A DNA stretch of 64,000 nucleotides from Rubellimicrobium arenae (lineage in GTDB: Bacteria; Pseudomonadota; Alphaproteobacteria; Rhodobacterales; Rhodobacteraceae). Both the position numbers and the translations under genes were made by a program. The stretch spans positions 1-64,000 of the forward strand of contig NZ_JAFMSS010000010.1 of NCBI RefSeq assembly GCF_017916295.1, in the 5' to 3' direction. The notes under the pieces were generated by a model. That model saw nothing but the letters and a program-made list of their open reading frames with translations. It was not told the origin of the DNA and made no database searches. Shown here in pieces: positions 16,960 to 25,355 of the stretch. Each line of letters starts with the position of its first letter. Within the stretch, counting starts at the first letter, position 1.

Positions 16960-17715
16960 TCAGGGATGGGACGGCGGGCGGCCCGGGGCGGCCTCCTTGT
17001 CGCGCAGCCAGGCCGTCACGATCTCCCGGTGCCGGGCTCCGTCGTAGCTGGGGAAGTGGCCGCCATGGACCACGCGGACGGGCAGGTCGAGAAGCCGGCG
17101 CATCGAGGCCAGGTAGTCCCGGGCGTCTGCGTGGTAGGTGTCCTCGATCAACGGCCCGTCATAGACGATGTCCCCCGAGAACAGGGTGCCGGTCGCCTCC
17201 TCCCAGAGGGCGATCCCCCCCGGGGAATGGCCCGGCGTGTGGATCACCTCCAGCCGGCGGTCCCCCAGGTCCAGCACCTCGCCGTCCTCGAGGAGCCGCG
17301 TCGCCGGCGCGGCCCGCACGGCATAAAGCGCCGAGGCGTAGGGCTCGGGCGGGAGGCGGTCGAAGATGTCGTCGGTGACATAGGGATCGGCAAGCGTCGC
17401 CGCCCGGGTCGGATTCGCGAGGATCCCGGCCTCGGCCGGATGGACGGCGCGGTCCTCGAACTCGTGATGGGCGCCGACATGGTCGAAATGCGTGTGGCTC
17501 GCCACGGCGAGGAGCGGCTTTTCCGTGACCAGAGGCACCCAGCGGCGCAGCGGCACGACGCCCATGCCGCTGTCGATCAGGAGATCGCGGTCCGCGCCCC
17601 GGATGTGCCACATGTTGCAGCGGTAGAACTCCTTGATCCAGGGCTCGGAGATCAGGGTGACGCCGTCGCCCTTGCGATCCAGGGCGTACCAGTCCTCGGG
17701 GCGGGCGCGGATCAT
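16960..17715 (-). CDS. MBL-fold metallohydrolase
   Basis: This 251-residue protein has the metallo-beta-lactamase signature HTHFDH (His74, His76, Asp78, His79), a later TPGHSPGG metal-ligand loop, SGDIVYDGPL and a final HGGH. This is a complete dinuclear zinc site of the glyoxalase II/lactonase-like type. It overlaps the upstream ATPase gene by four bases and is 93 bases before the dimethylformamidase-like gene, so it is probably in the same transcript. The substrate cannot be named; a thioester, lactone or cyclic amide is possible. Confidence 0.85.
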   Translation of the reverse strand: MIRARPEDWYALDRKGDGVTLISEPWIKEFYRCNMWHIRGADRDLLIDSGMGVVPLRRWVPLVTEKPLLAVASHTHFDHVGAHHEFEDRAVHPAEAGILANPTRAATLADPYVTDDIFDRLPPEPYASALYAVRAAPATRLLEDGEVLDLGDRRLEVIHTPGHSPGGIALWEEATGTLFSGDIVYDGPLIEDTYHADARDYLASMRRLLDLPVRVVHGGHFPSYDGARHREIVTAWLRDKEAAPGRPPSHP

Positions 17716-18752
17716 GGGACCTCCTCGGGAAAGATCGACAGCTCGGCAGGATCGACGGCAAGGCGCAGCACGGAGTCGGGGGCGCGGTCGGGCGGCAGGT
17801 GGGCGACCAGCCGCAGGTCCGGGGCGCGCTCCGGGATCAGGTGGGCGCGGAAATGGGTGCCGAAGAAGGCCAGGTCCCCGACCCGGGCGGGACCGAGATC
17901 CCAGGCCCCGGACCCGTCGCGCAGCGCCTCGGGCCGCAGGCAGAGCGTCAGGCGCGCCGCGTCGCCCGGCACGGCCACCGGCAGGGGGCCAAGCGGCGTC
18001 TCGACCCCGGCCGGGCCGCGGCGGGCCGGGATCCGGTTCATCTCGCCCATGAACCCGGCGGCGAAAAGGCTCGCCGGACGGCGGTAGACACGGTCGGGCG
18101 GCCCCTGGTCCTCGATCCGGCCCGCATTCATGACCACGATCCGGTCGGCGATGGCCATCGCCTCCTCCTGGTCGTGGGTGACGTGGACGAAGGTCGTCCC
18201 CACCCGGCGCTGGATGGCCTTGAGCTCGTCCTGCATGCTGCGGCGAAGCTTGAGGTCCAGCGCGCCCAGGGGCTCGTCGAGGAGCAGGACCTCCGGCTCC
18301 ACCGCAAGGGCGCGGGCCAGCGCCACGCGCTGCCGCTGCCCGCCCGACAGCTCGTGAGGACGCTTGCCGCCCGCGCCCTCGAGCCCCACGAGCGCGAGCT
18401 GCCGGTCGGCGGCCTCGTGGCGGCGGGCCCGTGCGACCCCCGCCATGCGGAGCCCGAAGCCCACGTTGTCCCGCAGGGTCATGTGCGGGAACAGCGCATA
18501 GTCCTGGAACACGGTCGTCGTCGGCCGCCGCGCGGGCGGCACGGCGGTCACGTCCCGCCCGCCGATCAGCACGCGCCCCTGGTCCGGGCGGACGAAGCCG
18601 CCCAGGATCGACAGCAGCGTGGTCTTGCCGCAGCCCGACGGCCCCAGCAGCACCACGTATTCGCCCGCCGCGATCTCGAGCCGGATGTCGCCCAGGGCGC
18701 GGTGCGGGCCGAAGCTGTGGGCCACGCGGTCCAGCGTGACGGGCGCGGTCAT
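17712..18752 (-). CDS. polyamine-type ABC importer, ATP-binding protein
   Basis: The 346-residue product is a PotA/FbpC-like ATPase with a C-terminal TOBE domain. Walker A GPSGCGKTT is at 37-45, the signature LSGGQ at 135-139, Walker B LLLDEPLGALD from 156, and HVTHDQEEAM follows. The family serves polyamine, iron and related importers. It overlaps the permease upstream and the MBL gene downstream by four bases each. Confidence 0.9.
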   Translation of the reverse strand: MTAPVTLDRVAHSFGPHRALGDIRLEIAAGEYVVLLGPSGCGKTTLLSILGGFVRPDQGRVLIGGRDVTAVPPARRPTTTVFQDYALFPHMTLRDNVGFGLRMAGVARARRHEAADRQLALVGLEGAGGKRPHELSGGQRQRVALARALAVEPEVLLLDEPLGALDLKLRRSMQDELKAIQRRVGTTFVHVTHDQEEAMAIADRIVVMNAGRIEDQGPPDRVYRRPASLFAAGFMGEMNRIPARRGPAGVETPLGPLPVAVPGDAARLTLCLRPEALRDGSGAWDLGPARVGDLAFFGTHFRAHLIPERAPDLRLVAHLPPDRAPDSVLRLAVDPAELSIFPEEVP

Positions 18753-19522
18753 GGCCGGCGCCCCGGCCGCAGGACCAGTTCCACGGCGGCGACGACCGCG
18801 ATGGACACGAGGAAGACGAGGCTTCCGATGGCGTTGAGGCGGGGCGACAGGCCGGATCGCAGCATGCTCCAGATTTCCACGGGAAGGGTCACGTCAAAGC
18901 GGGTGAGGAGGAAGGACACGATGAACTCGTCCCAGGACAGGGTGACCGACAGGAAGAACGCGGCCACCAGCGCCGGCCTCAGCATCGGCACGGTCACCAG
19001 CCGGATCACCTGCCCCTCGCTGGCGCCGAGGTCGCGGGCGGCGCGCTCGGCGTTGCGCTGCTGGTCCCCCATCGAGGCGTAAAGGATCGCGAAGCAGAGC
19101 GGCAGGTTGATGACGACATGCCCCATCCCCGCCGTCCAGAGCGACAGCCCCACGCCGAGCCGGCTCGCGACGATCAGGAGCCCCAGGCCCACGATCAGCG
19201 TGCTGACGGCGAGCGGCAGGACGAGGATGGCGCGCAGGAGCGCCGCTCCGGGCAGGACATGCCGCGCGAGGCCGTAGGCCGCGAGGAAGCCCAACGCGCA
19301 GGCCACGGCCGAGGAGCCGGACGCCACCAGCGCGGAGTTGAGCAGCGCCGCCATCAGGTCGCGGTCGCCCAGCACGTCCGCGTACCAGCGCAGCGACACG
19401 CCCTGGAACGGCGGCACCGGCAGGCGGCCGTCCTGGAACGAGAACAGGACCAGCGCCCCCACGGGCAGGAGGATGAAGCCGTAGGCCAGGAGCAGGTAAA
19501 GCCAGGCCAGGAGGCGCGTCAT
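18749..19522 (-). CDS. polyamine-type ABC importer, PotC-like permease
   Basis: This 257-residue permease has six predicted helices and the coupling loop AARDLGASEGQVIRLVTVPMLRPAL (around residues 155-180), then LSWDEFIVSFLLT as in PotC/YdcV. Start ATG 19522 overlaps the stop of the PotB-like gene (ATGA). It forms the membrane pair with the PotB-like subunit. Confidence 0.9.
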   Translation of the reverse strand: MTRLLAWLYLLLAYGFILLPVGALVLFSFQDGRLPVPPFQGVSLRWYADVLGDRDLMAALLNSALVASGSSAVACALGFLAAYGLARHVLPGAALLRAILVLPLAVSTLIVGLGLLIVASRLGVGLSLWTAGMGHVVINLPLCFAILYASMGDQQRNAERAARDLGASEGQVIRLVTVPMLRPALVAAFFLSVTLSWDEFIVSFLLTRFDVTLPVEIWSMLRSGLSPRLNAIGSLVFLVSIAVVAAVELVLRPGRRP

Positions 19523-20358
19523 ACCCGGTCGAGCCTCAGCCAGCGGGCGCAGAGCAGGTAGGCCAGCATCACCAGCCCCATGAGCACGATCGACAGCGCC
19601 GAGGCGAGCGGAAAGTCCGCCCGGCGGCCGAGCTGCACCATGATGACCTGCGGCAGCGAGAGCTCGTTGTTGCCGCCGAGGATCTGCGGGGTCACGTAGT
19701 CTCCGATGCACAGCACAAAGGTCAGGAAGGCCCCGGTGACGACGCCCGGCAGCGTCAGCGGCAGGATGACGTGCCGGAAGGTCTGCCACCCGTTCGCCCC
19801 CAGGTCCTGCGCCGCGCGCGCATAGTTCCGGGGAAGCTGCATGAGGTTGGCGTAGATCGTCAGCGTCAGGAGCATGGTGAAGAAGTGGACGAACCCGGTC
19901 ACGGTGGCAAAGCGCGTGTTGGCCAGGGTCAGGGGCTCGGCAACCAGCCCCAGGCCCAGCAGCGCCTGGTTCACGACCCCCTGCTTGGACAGCACGAGGA
20001 GCCAGGAATAGGAGCGCACCACATAGGAGGTCCAGAACGGCAGCACCGCGAGGAGCAGCGCCAGCCTCTGCCAGCGCGGCGGCACCCGGAACGCGATGAT
20101 GGCGGCCAGCGGATAGGCCAGGAGCACCGAGACGGCGGTCACCGTCAGCGTGATCTCCAGCGACACGAGGACCGCGCGGGCGATCTGCGGCTTGGCCAGC
20201 TGGGCGTAGTTGCCCCAGTCCACCCCCCAGACCAGGTCCCGCCCCTCGAGGCGGGCCAGGCTCATGGCCGCCATCACCGCGAAGGGGACGACAAAGAGCC
20301 CCACGGTCCAGAGGAGGGCCGGGGCGACGAAGCCCCAGCCCCTGCCTGTATCGCTCAT
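19519..20358 (-). CDS. polyamine-type ABC importer, PotB-like permease
   Basis: The 279-residue product has six helices, the PotB-type LPFWTSYVVRSYSWLLVL segment near residue 110, and the coupling loop AAQDLGANGWQTFRHVILPLTLPG near 190. ATG 20358 overlaps the binding-protein stop, so I reject the longer open frame that extends over that gene. Confidence 0.9.
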   Translation of the reverse strand: MSDTGRGWGFVAPALLWTVGLFVVPFAVMAAMSLARLEGRDLVWGVDWGNYAQLAKPQIARAVLVSLEITLTVTAVSVLLAYPLAAIIAFRVPPRWQRLALLLAVLPFWTSYVVRSYSWLLVLSKQGVVNQALLGLGLVAEPLTLANTRFATVTGFVHFFTMLLTLTIYANLMQLPRNYARAAQDLGANGWQTFRHVILPLTLPGVVTGAFLTFVLCIGDYVTPQILGGNNELSLPQVIMVQLGRRADFPLASALSIVLMGLVMLAYLLCARWLRLDRV

Positions 20359-21407
20359 TGCTGGAGCATCTCGAGCCAGACGTCCTGCATCCGCGCGTCG
20401 AGGTCCGCGTCCGGCGCGGGATAAAGCTGGGCGCGCGCCAGGTAGTCGTCCTGCTCGTCCCAGCGCAGGGTCGCCTTCTGCTCTCCGGTCAGGATGTCCC
20501 CGGCCTTCCGGTTGGCCGGCATCCCCCAGTAGCAGGACGAGGTGGCGAGCCGCGCCTGCCCCTCCGGGCTCAGGATGTATTTCACGAACTCGGTCGCGAG
20601 ATCCTTGTTCTGGCTGTCCGCCAGCACGCCGATGGACTGCGCCCAGCGCACGGCGCCCTTGTCGGGGATGGTCCAGGTCAGCTCCGGCTGCTCGCCCGCG
20701 AGGCCCGCGGTCAGCCACTCTCCGCCGCCGATCACGATGTCCGCCTCGCCGGTGGCGAGCGCCGTCTGGCTCGCGGTCACCTCGCCCACCGAGGAGGCGA
20801 GCGACTTCATCCGGAGCAGCTCGTCGCGCAGCGCGGGCAGGTCGGCCTCGGTCAGGTCGGCGGTGTTCAGGCCCAGGTTCACGGCGGCCAGCCCCATCAC
20901 GGGGAGGTAGTAGTCGTAGATCGCGACCCGCCCCGCATACTTGTCGGACAGGATCTTCGACATGTCCTGCATATCGGCCGGATCGACCGCGTCCGAGTTG
21001 AAGGACACCGTGTTGTAGCCGAACTTCTCGGTCACCGCGTAGATCCGGCCGTCCCGCGTGGTGCTGTCGGCCATCACGACCTCGGGGAAAAGGTCGCCGA
21101 GCGGCAGCTGGTCGGCCGGAAGCTCGGCCATCAGGCCGGCATCCACCACCCGCGGCACGTCGATGGAGTCGATGACCAGCACGTCCCAGTCCCCGGGCTG
21201 CGACTGCTCCAGCATCGCCAGGGCGGCCCCGGTGCCCTCGTACTCCCGCAGGTTCACGGTGACGCCATGGGCCTCCTCGAAGGGCTCGACCAGGGCCGGG
21301 TCGGTGTGGTCGCACCACACCAGGGCGTTGAGCTCCTGCGCCGGCGCGATCCCGGGAAGGGCGGCCAGCAAGGCGGTCGAAAGCAGCGCGCGGTCCGTGA
21401 CGCTCAT
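20355..21407 (-). CDS. polyamine-type ABC importer, PotD-like binding protein
   Basis: This 350-residue periplasmic protein begins with a signal peptide (about residues 1-23, ending APA), then ELNALVWCDHTDPALVEPFEEAHGV, the usual start of PotD/PotF-like proteins, and NLREYEGTGAALAMLEQ. It heads the nine-gene minus-strand operon that ends at 12166. The divergent TetR gene lies 110 bases away. The ligand is likely a cationic amine or guanidino compound by family, not proven. Confidence 0.88.
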   Translation of the reverse strand: MSVTDRALLSTALLAALPGIAPAQELNALVWCDHTDPALVEPFEEAHGVTVNLREYEGTGAALAMLEQSQPGDWDVLVIDSIDVPRVVDAGLMAELPADQLPLGDLFPEVVMADSTTRDGRIYAVTEKFGYNTVSFNSDAVDPADMQDMSKILSDKYAGRVAIYDYYLPVMGLAAVNLGLNTADLTEADLPALRDELLRMKSLASSVGEVTASQTALATGEADIVIGGGEWLTAGLAGEQPELTWTIPDKGAVRWAQSIGVLADSQNKDLATEFVKYILSPEGQARLATSSCYWGMPANRKAGDILTGEQKATLRWDEQDDYLARAQLYPAPDADLDARMQDVWLEMLQQ

Positions 21408-21451
21408 GCAGATCTCTCCTGTCGGTCCCGCTTGCGCCGCGGGCTTTGCGT

Positions 21452-21480
21452 TTGACAGAAAGAGTTGAATAGGCTCAGAT
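21452..21480 (+). promoter_or_regulatory. candidate promoter of the tetR-ureohydrolase operon
   Basis: A perfect -35 hexamer TTGACA (21452-21457) is followed at 17 bases by TCAGAT (21475-21480), a weak -10. Transcription would start near 21488, about 30 bases before the CTG start of the TetR gene. The -35 half TTGAC is repeated inverted as GTCAA at 21486-21490. Confidence 0.4.
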
Positions 21481-21492
21481 TTGAAGTCAACG

Positions 21493-21502
21493 ATAAATTT
21501 AT
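21493..21502. promoter_or_regulatory. AT-rich palindrome, candidate TetR operator
   Basis: ATAAATTTAT is a perfect 10-bp palindrome between the candidate promoter and the TetR ribosome-binding site. A repressor bound here would block the plus arm, and possibly the divergent minus arm. It is the clearest short palindrome in this 110-base intergenic region. Confidence 0.35.
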
Positions 21503-21517
21503 TCCCGAGGTGAAGCC

Positions 21518-22138
21518 CTGACCGGCCTCCGCGAACGCCAGAAGGCCGACCGCCATCGCCGCATCCTCGCGGCGGCGGTGACGCGCTTCCAGCGCGACGG
21601 CTATCATTCCGTCCGCATCGAGGATCTGGCCGAGGATGCCGAGGTCTCGGTCGGGACGGTCTACAACTACTACGGCACCAAGGGGGACCTCCTGATGGCC
21701 ACCGTGGCCCTGGAGGTGGAAGAGGTCCTCGCGGCGGGCGAGGCGATCCTCCTGGCGCCGCCGGCCGAACCGCAGGAGGCGCTTCTCGGCCTCATCTGGC
21801 AGTATTACGATCACTCCCTCGAATACCTCAGCAAGGAGATGTGGCGCGCCGCCATGGCGCTTTCGATCGAGGAGCCGCACACGCCCAACGGGCGCCGCTA
21901 TGCGGATCTCGACGGACGCCTGGCCGATCAGGTCGCGCGCCTCGTGGCGCGGCTCCAGTCCCGGGGACGCGTTGCGCCCGATCTCGACCACCGCGCGATG
22001 GGCGAACTGATCTTCAACACCCTCAATGCCATGTTCATCGAATTCGTGAAGGATGACGGTATGACCCTCGACACCCTCAAGGCCCGCGTGGCCGCCCAGA
22101 TCCGCCCCCTGGCCCGCCTGATGGAAGCCCCCGCATGA
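21518..22138 (+). CDS. TetR family regulator (apparent CTG start)
   Basis: The 206-residue product has a TetR helix-turn-helix at about residues 10-58 (RRILAAAVTRFQRDGYHSVR, then SVGTVYNYYGTKGDLLMATV) and a helical ligand domain. The first ATG/GTG in frame (GTG 21578) would cut off helix 1. Reading back, the frame has no ATG or GTG before a TAA at 21494, but CTG 21518 has a strong GAGGTGA site at 21507-21513 in good spacing. I therefore place the start at CTG. The gene overlaps the ureohydrolase start by four bases and is divergent from the PotD-like gene, so it probably controls both arms. Confidence 0.85.
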   Translation: MTGLRERQKADRHRRILAAAVTRFQRDGYHSVRIEDLAEDAEVSVGTVYNYYGTKGDLLMATVALEVEEVLAAGEAILLAPPAEPQEALLGLIWQYYDHSLEYLSKEMWRAAMALSIEEPHTPNGRRYADLDGRLADQVARLVARLQSRGRVAPDLDHRAMGELIFNTLNAMFIEFVKDDGMTLDTLKARVAAQIRPLARLMEAPA

Positions 22139-23115
22139 CCCATTTCAACCAGCCGCTCGGCGGCAACGACATGCCCCGCTTCGGCGGGCCGGCGACGATG
22201 ATGCGCCTGCCCTCCCGGCCGACGGCCGAAGGGCTCGACGCCTGCTTCGTGGGCATCCCGATGGATATCGGGGCATCCAACCGACCGGGGACGCGGCTTG
22301 GCCCGCGGGCGATTCGCGACGAAAGCCGGATGCTGCGCCCGTTCAACATGGCGACCGGCGCCGCTCCGTTCGAGCATCTGCAGGTGGCCGACATCGGCGA
22401 TGTCGCCATCAACACCTTCGACCTCAAGAAAAGCTGCGACATCATCACCGCCGCCTACGACGAGATCCTGTCCCACGGCGTCATCCCCCTCACCCTGGGG
22501 GGCGACCACACCCTCACCTGGCCCGTCCTGCGCGCCATCCGCGACCGGCACGGGCCGGTGGCGCTCGTGCATGTGGACGCCCATGCCGACATCAACGACA
22601 CCATGTTCGGCGAACGGGAGGCGCATGGCACCCCCTTCCGCCGCGCCTGGGAGGATGGGTGCCTGCTCAACGACAAGGTCGTGCAGATCGGCCTGCGCGG
22701 CACCGGCTACGCCCCCGACGACTTCGCCTGGGCGCGCAGCCAGGGCTGGAGCGTCGTCACCGCCGAGGAGATCCACGGCAAGCCCCTCGTCCGGCTCATG
22801 GAGCAGGTGCGCGCGCTGATCGGCGACGCGCCGGTGTACCTGACCTACGACATCGACAGCCTGGCCCCCGGCCTCGCCAACGGGACGGGCACCCAGGAGA
22901 TCGGCGGGCTGACGGACTGGCAGGCGCTCCAGATCGTGCGGGGCATGGCGGGGCTCAACCTCGTGGGCTGCGACCTGGTCGAGGTGTCCCCGCCCTTCGA
23001 CACCACGGGAACCACCGCCCTGACCGCCGCGAACCTGCTCTTCGAGATGCTCTGCGCGCTGCCGGGCGTGCCCCAGAACCCGCCCGGGCCGCTCCACGGC
23101 TTCCGGCTCGACTGA
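22135..23115 (+). CDS. agmatinase/ureohydrolase family enzyme
   Basis: This 326-residue enzyme belongs to the arginase/agmatinase superfamily, which cleaves guanidino groups to urea and an amine. The metal ligands are all present: His125 in GGDHT, Asp148/His150/Asp152 in DAHAD, and Asp239/Asp241 in YDIDSLAPG. The ending GTGTQEIGGLT and EVSPPFD is typical of agmatinase, guanidinobutyrase and guanidinopropionase. The substrate loop differs enough that I cannot choose between them. It is coupled to TetR (ATGA) and followed by a polyamine-type importer and an amidase, which fits catabolism of an imported guanidino compound. Confidence 0.88.
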   Translation: MTHFNQPLGGNDMPRFGGPATMMRLPSRPTAEGLDACFVGIPMDIGASNRPGTRLGPRAIRDESRMLRPFNMATGAAPFEHLQVADIGDVAINTFDLKKSCDIITAAYDEILSHGVIPLTLGGDHTLTWPVLRAIRDRHGPVALVHVDAHADINDTMFGEREAHGTPFRRAWEDGCLLNDKVVQIGLRGTGYAPDDFAWARSQGWSVVTAEEIHGKPLVRLMEQVRALIGDAPVYLTYDIDSLAPGLANGTGTQEIGGLTDWQALQIVRGMAGLNLVGCDLVEVSPPFDTTGTTALTAANLLFEMLCALPGVPQNPPGPLHGFRLD

Positions 23116-23149
23116 GCCGTTGCCCTTGCGGCCCCGGTTTGCCAGAAGC

Positions 23150-23168
23150 GCCCCGTCGACGGCGGGGC
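23150..23168 (+). promoter_or_regulatory. short intercistronic hairpin after the ureohydrolase gene
   Basis: GCCCCGTC pairs with GGCGGGGC (one G-U) around a 3-base loop, 34 bases after the ureohydrolase stop and 29 bases before the next start. No T-run follows. Confidence 0.35.
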
Positions 23169-23197
23169 ACAAGACCGTCCAACACGGAGTGAGATCA

Positions 23198-24262
23198 ATG
23201 AAACGACGCACGTTCCTCGTCACCGGCGCGGCGGGCCTGTCCGCGCTGGCGGCCCCGGCCCTCCTGCGGGCGCAGGGCGCGCCCTTGAAGGTCGGGACCT
23301 ACGGGGGCTACTTCCAGGACAGCTTCAGCCAGCACATCTTCCCCGAGTTCACCGCCGAGACCGGCATCGAGGTCGAGTCCATCGGCGAGCCGACGGGCGA
23401 AGCCTGGCTCGTGCAGCTCGAGCAGGCCGCCCGGGCGAACCAGGCGCCGGCGGACGTCTCGATGATGTCGCAGGTGTCGCGCCTCAAGGGCGAGGCCGCG
23501 CAGGTCTGGGCCCCGCTCGACGAAAGCAAGCTCACCAACCTCGGCAACCTGCCCGAGCATTTCGTCCACCGCTACGAGGATGGCCGCCTTTACGGGACGG
23601 GCGCCGTGAGCTGGTACATCACCCTCGTCACCAACACCGAGGCCTATCCCGAGCCGCCCGCCTCCTGGACCGCGCTCTGGGATCCGGCGAACGCCGACAA
23701 GCTGGGGCTCCTCGCGCTCGCCTCGAACTCCTTCCTGCTCGAGATCACCGCGGTCACGCATTTCGGCGGCACCGACATCCTGGGCACCGAGGACGGGGTC
23801 ATGCAGGTCCTGGCCAAGCTGGCCGAGGTCAAGCCCAATGTCCGGCTCTGGTACCGCGACGAGGGGCAGTTCCAGCAGGCGCTGGAATCGGGCGAGATCC
23901 CGATGGGCCAGTACTACCACGACGTGACCGGCCTCGCCGCCTCGAACGGGCAGCCCGTCCGCTCCACCTTCCCCAAGGAAGGCGCGGTCCTCGACTCCGG
24001 CTCCTGGGTCGTCTCCAAGGCGTCGCAGATGCTGGACCAGGCGCAGATCTTCATCGACTACATGGCCCGGCCCGAGATCCAGGCCAAGCTGTCGCGCAAC
24101 GTGGGCACCGCGCCCACCGTGGACCGCACGCTGACCGACCTGTCGGACGAGGAGTTCGCGGCGGTGTCCTCGGACCTGCCGCCGATCCTGCCGCGCTACG
24201 ACCTTTACGTGGACCGGGCCGACTGGGTGAACCAGAAGTGGTCCGAGATGATCACGGGCTGA
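23198..24262 (+). CDS. PotD-like ABC substrate-binding protein
   Basis: The 354-residue product has a twin-arginine-like leader KRRTFLVTGAAGLSALAAPALLRAQG (residues 2-27), so it may be exported folded through Tat. The mature part begins LKVGTYGGYFQDSF, as in PotD/PotF-like proteins, and has TAETGIEVES and DSGSWVVSKAS. Start ATG 23198 follows GGAGTGAG. It is the ligand-recognition part of the second polyamine-type importer and lies directly after the ureohydrolase, which suggests a guanidino or diamine ligand. Confidence 0.88.
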   Translation: MKRRTFLVTGAAGLSALAAPALLRAQGAPLKVGTYGGYFQDSFSQHIFPEFTAETGIEVESIGEPTGEAWLVQLEQAARANQAPADVSMMSQVSRLKGEAAQVWAPLDESKLTNLGNLPEHFVHRYEDGRLYGTGAVSWYITLVTNTEAYPEPPASWTALWDPANADKLGLLALASNSFLLEITAVTHFGGTDILGTEDGVMQVLAKLAEVKPNVRLWYRDEGQFQQALESGEIPMGQYYHDVTGLAASNGQPVRSTFPKEGAVLDSGSWVVSKASQMLDQAQIFIDYMARPEIQAKLSRNVGTAPTVDRTLTDLSDEEFAAVSSDLPPILPRYDLYVDRADWVNQKWSEMITG

Positions 24263-24272
24263 CAGGCCCCAC

Positions 24273-24296
24273 GGCCCGGCCCCCGGCGGCCGGGCC
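24273..24296 (+). promoter_or_regulatory. intercistronic hairpin after the PotD-like gene
   Basis: GGCCCGGCC (24273-24281) pairs perfectly with GGCCGGGCC (24288-24296) around a 6-base loop, 10 bases after the binding-protein stop and 21 bases before the ATPase start. With no T-run, it more likely stabilises the upstream message than ends transcription. Confidence 0.55.
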
Positions 24297-24317
24297 TCAC
24301 CTGACCGGAGAGACCCG

Positions 24318-25355
24318 ATGAACGACCTGTCCCTGCGCGGCGTGACCAAGCGCTTCGGGGCCACGGCGGCTGTGGACGACGTGACGCTCGACATCCCCGG
24401 GGGCAAGTTCATCTGCCTCCTCGGGCCGTCCGGCTGCGGCAAGACCACCCTGCTGCGGCTGCTCGCGGGCCTGGAGGAGCCGACCTCCGGCCAGATCCTG
24501 GTGGGCGGCCGGGACCAGACGCATGTGCCGACCCACCGGCGGGACTTCGGGATGGTCTTCCAGTCGCTCGCCCTGTTCCCGCATCTTTCGGTGGGCGAGA
24601 ACGTCGCCTATCCGCTCGCGATCCGCGGCACCCCCCGGGCCCAAAGGCGCGCCCGCGCCGAGGAGCTCCTGTCCCTGGTCCAGCTGTCCGGCATGGCCGA
24701 CCGGCGGATCCACCAGCTTTCGGGCGGGCAGCGCCAGCGCGTGGCCATCGCCCGCGGCCTGGCCATCGACCCCAAGCTCTTCCTGCTCGACGAGCCGCTC
24801 TCGGCGCTGGACGCCAACCTGCGCGAGCACATGCAGATCGAGCTGCGGCAGATCCAGACCCGCCTGGGCGTCACCACGCTGGTCGTGACCCACGACCAGA
24901 AGGAGGCGCTCACCATGGCCGACATCGTGATCGTCATGGACCGGGGCCGCGTCCAGCAGATGGGCGCACCGATGGAGGTCTACCGCGATCCCGCCAACGC
25001 CTTCGTCGCGGGCTTCATCGGGACGTCGAACCTCCTGCCCTGCCGCCTCCTCGACCCTGCCACCCTGGAGGTGTCGGGCCAGCGCCTGCCCCTGGCCGGA
25101 CAGGACCGCGTCAAGGCCGCGCCCGGCCCCGCGATCCTGTCCGTCCGCCCCGAGGACGTGCGGCTCGGCCCCGAAGGCCTGCCCGCCCGCGTGACCTTCA
25201 TCCGCGACCTGGGCGAGAGCGTGCAGCTCGTGCTCGACCACGCGGGCCAGGAGGTCACGGCGCTGTTCTCGCCCCGCGAACGGCCGGAGGTCGGGATCGG
25301 CGAAACCGTGGCGCTGACCTTCGCGCCCGGCGGCCGCGTGGTGCTCGCGCCATGA
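24318..25355 (+). CDS. polyamine-type ABC importer, ATP-binding protein
   Basis: The 345-residue PotA-like ATPase has Walker A GPSGCGKTT (36-44), LSGGQ (134-138), Walker B LFLLDEPLSALD, the switch VVTHDQKEALTM and a C-terminal TOBE domain with ILSVRPEDVRLG. ATG 24318 follows CGGAGAGACC. Its stop overlaps the next permease start. Confidence 0.92.
   Translation: MNDLSLRGVTKRFGATAAVDDVTLDIPGGKFICLLGPSGCGKTTLLRLLAGLEEPTSGQILVGGRDQTHVPTHRRDFGMVFQSLALFPHLSVGENVAYPLAIRGTPRAQRRARAEELLSLVQLSGMADRRIHQLSGGQRQRVAIARGLAIDPKLFLLDEPLSALDANLREHMQIELRQIQTRLGVTTLVVTHDQKEALTMADIVIVMDRGRVQQMGAPMEVYRDPANAFVAGFIGTSNLLPCRLLDPATLEVSGQRLPLAGQDRVKAAPGPAILSVRPEDVRLGPEGLPARVTFIRDLGESVQLVLDHAGQEVTALFSPRERPEVGIGETVALTFAPGGRVVLAP

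Noticed and set aside
14785..18087. Open frame of about 1100 codons on the plus strand.
   Set aside because: It is exactly antisense to the dimethylformamidase-like, MBL and ATPase genes and is rich in Arg, Gly, Pro and His without any family motif. Long antisense frames are expected at this GC content.
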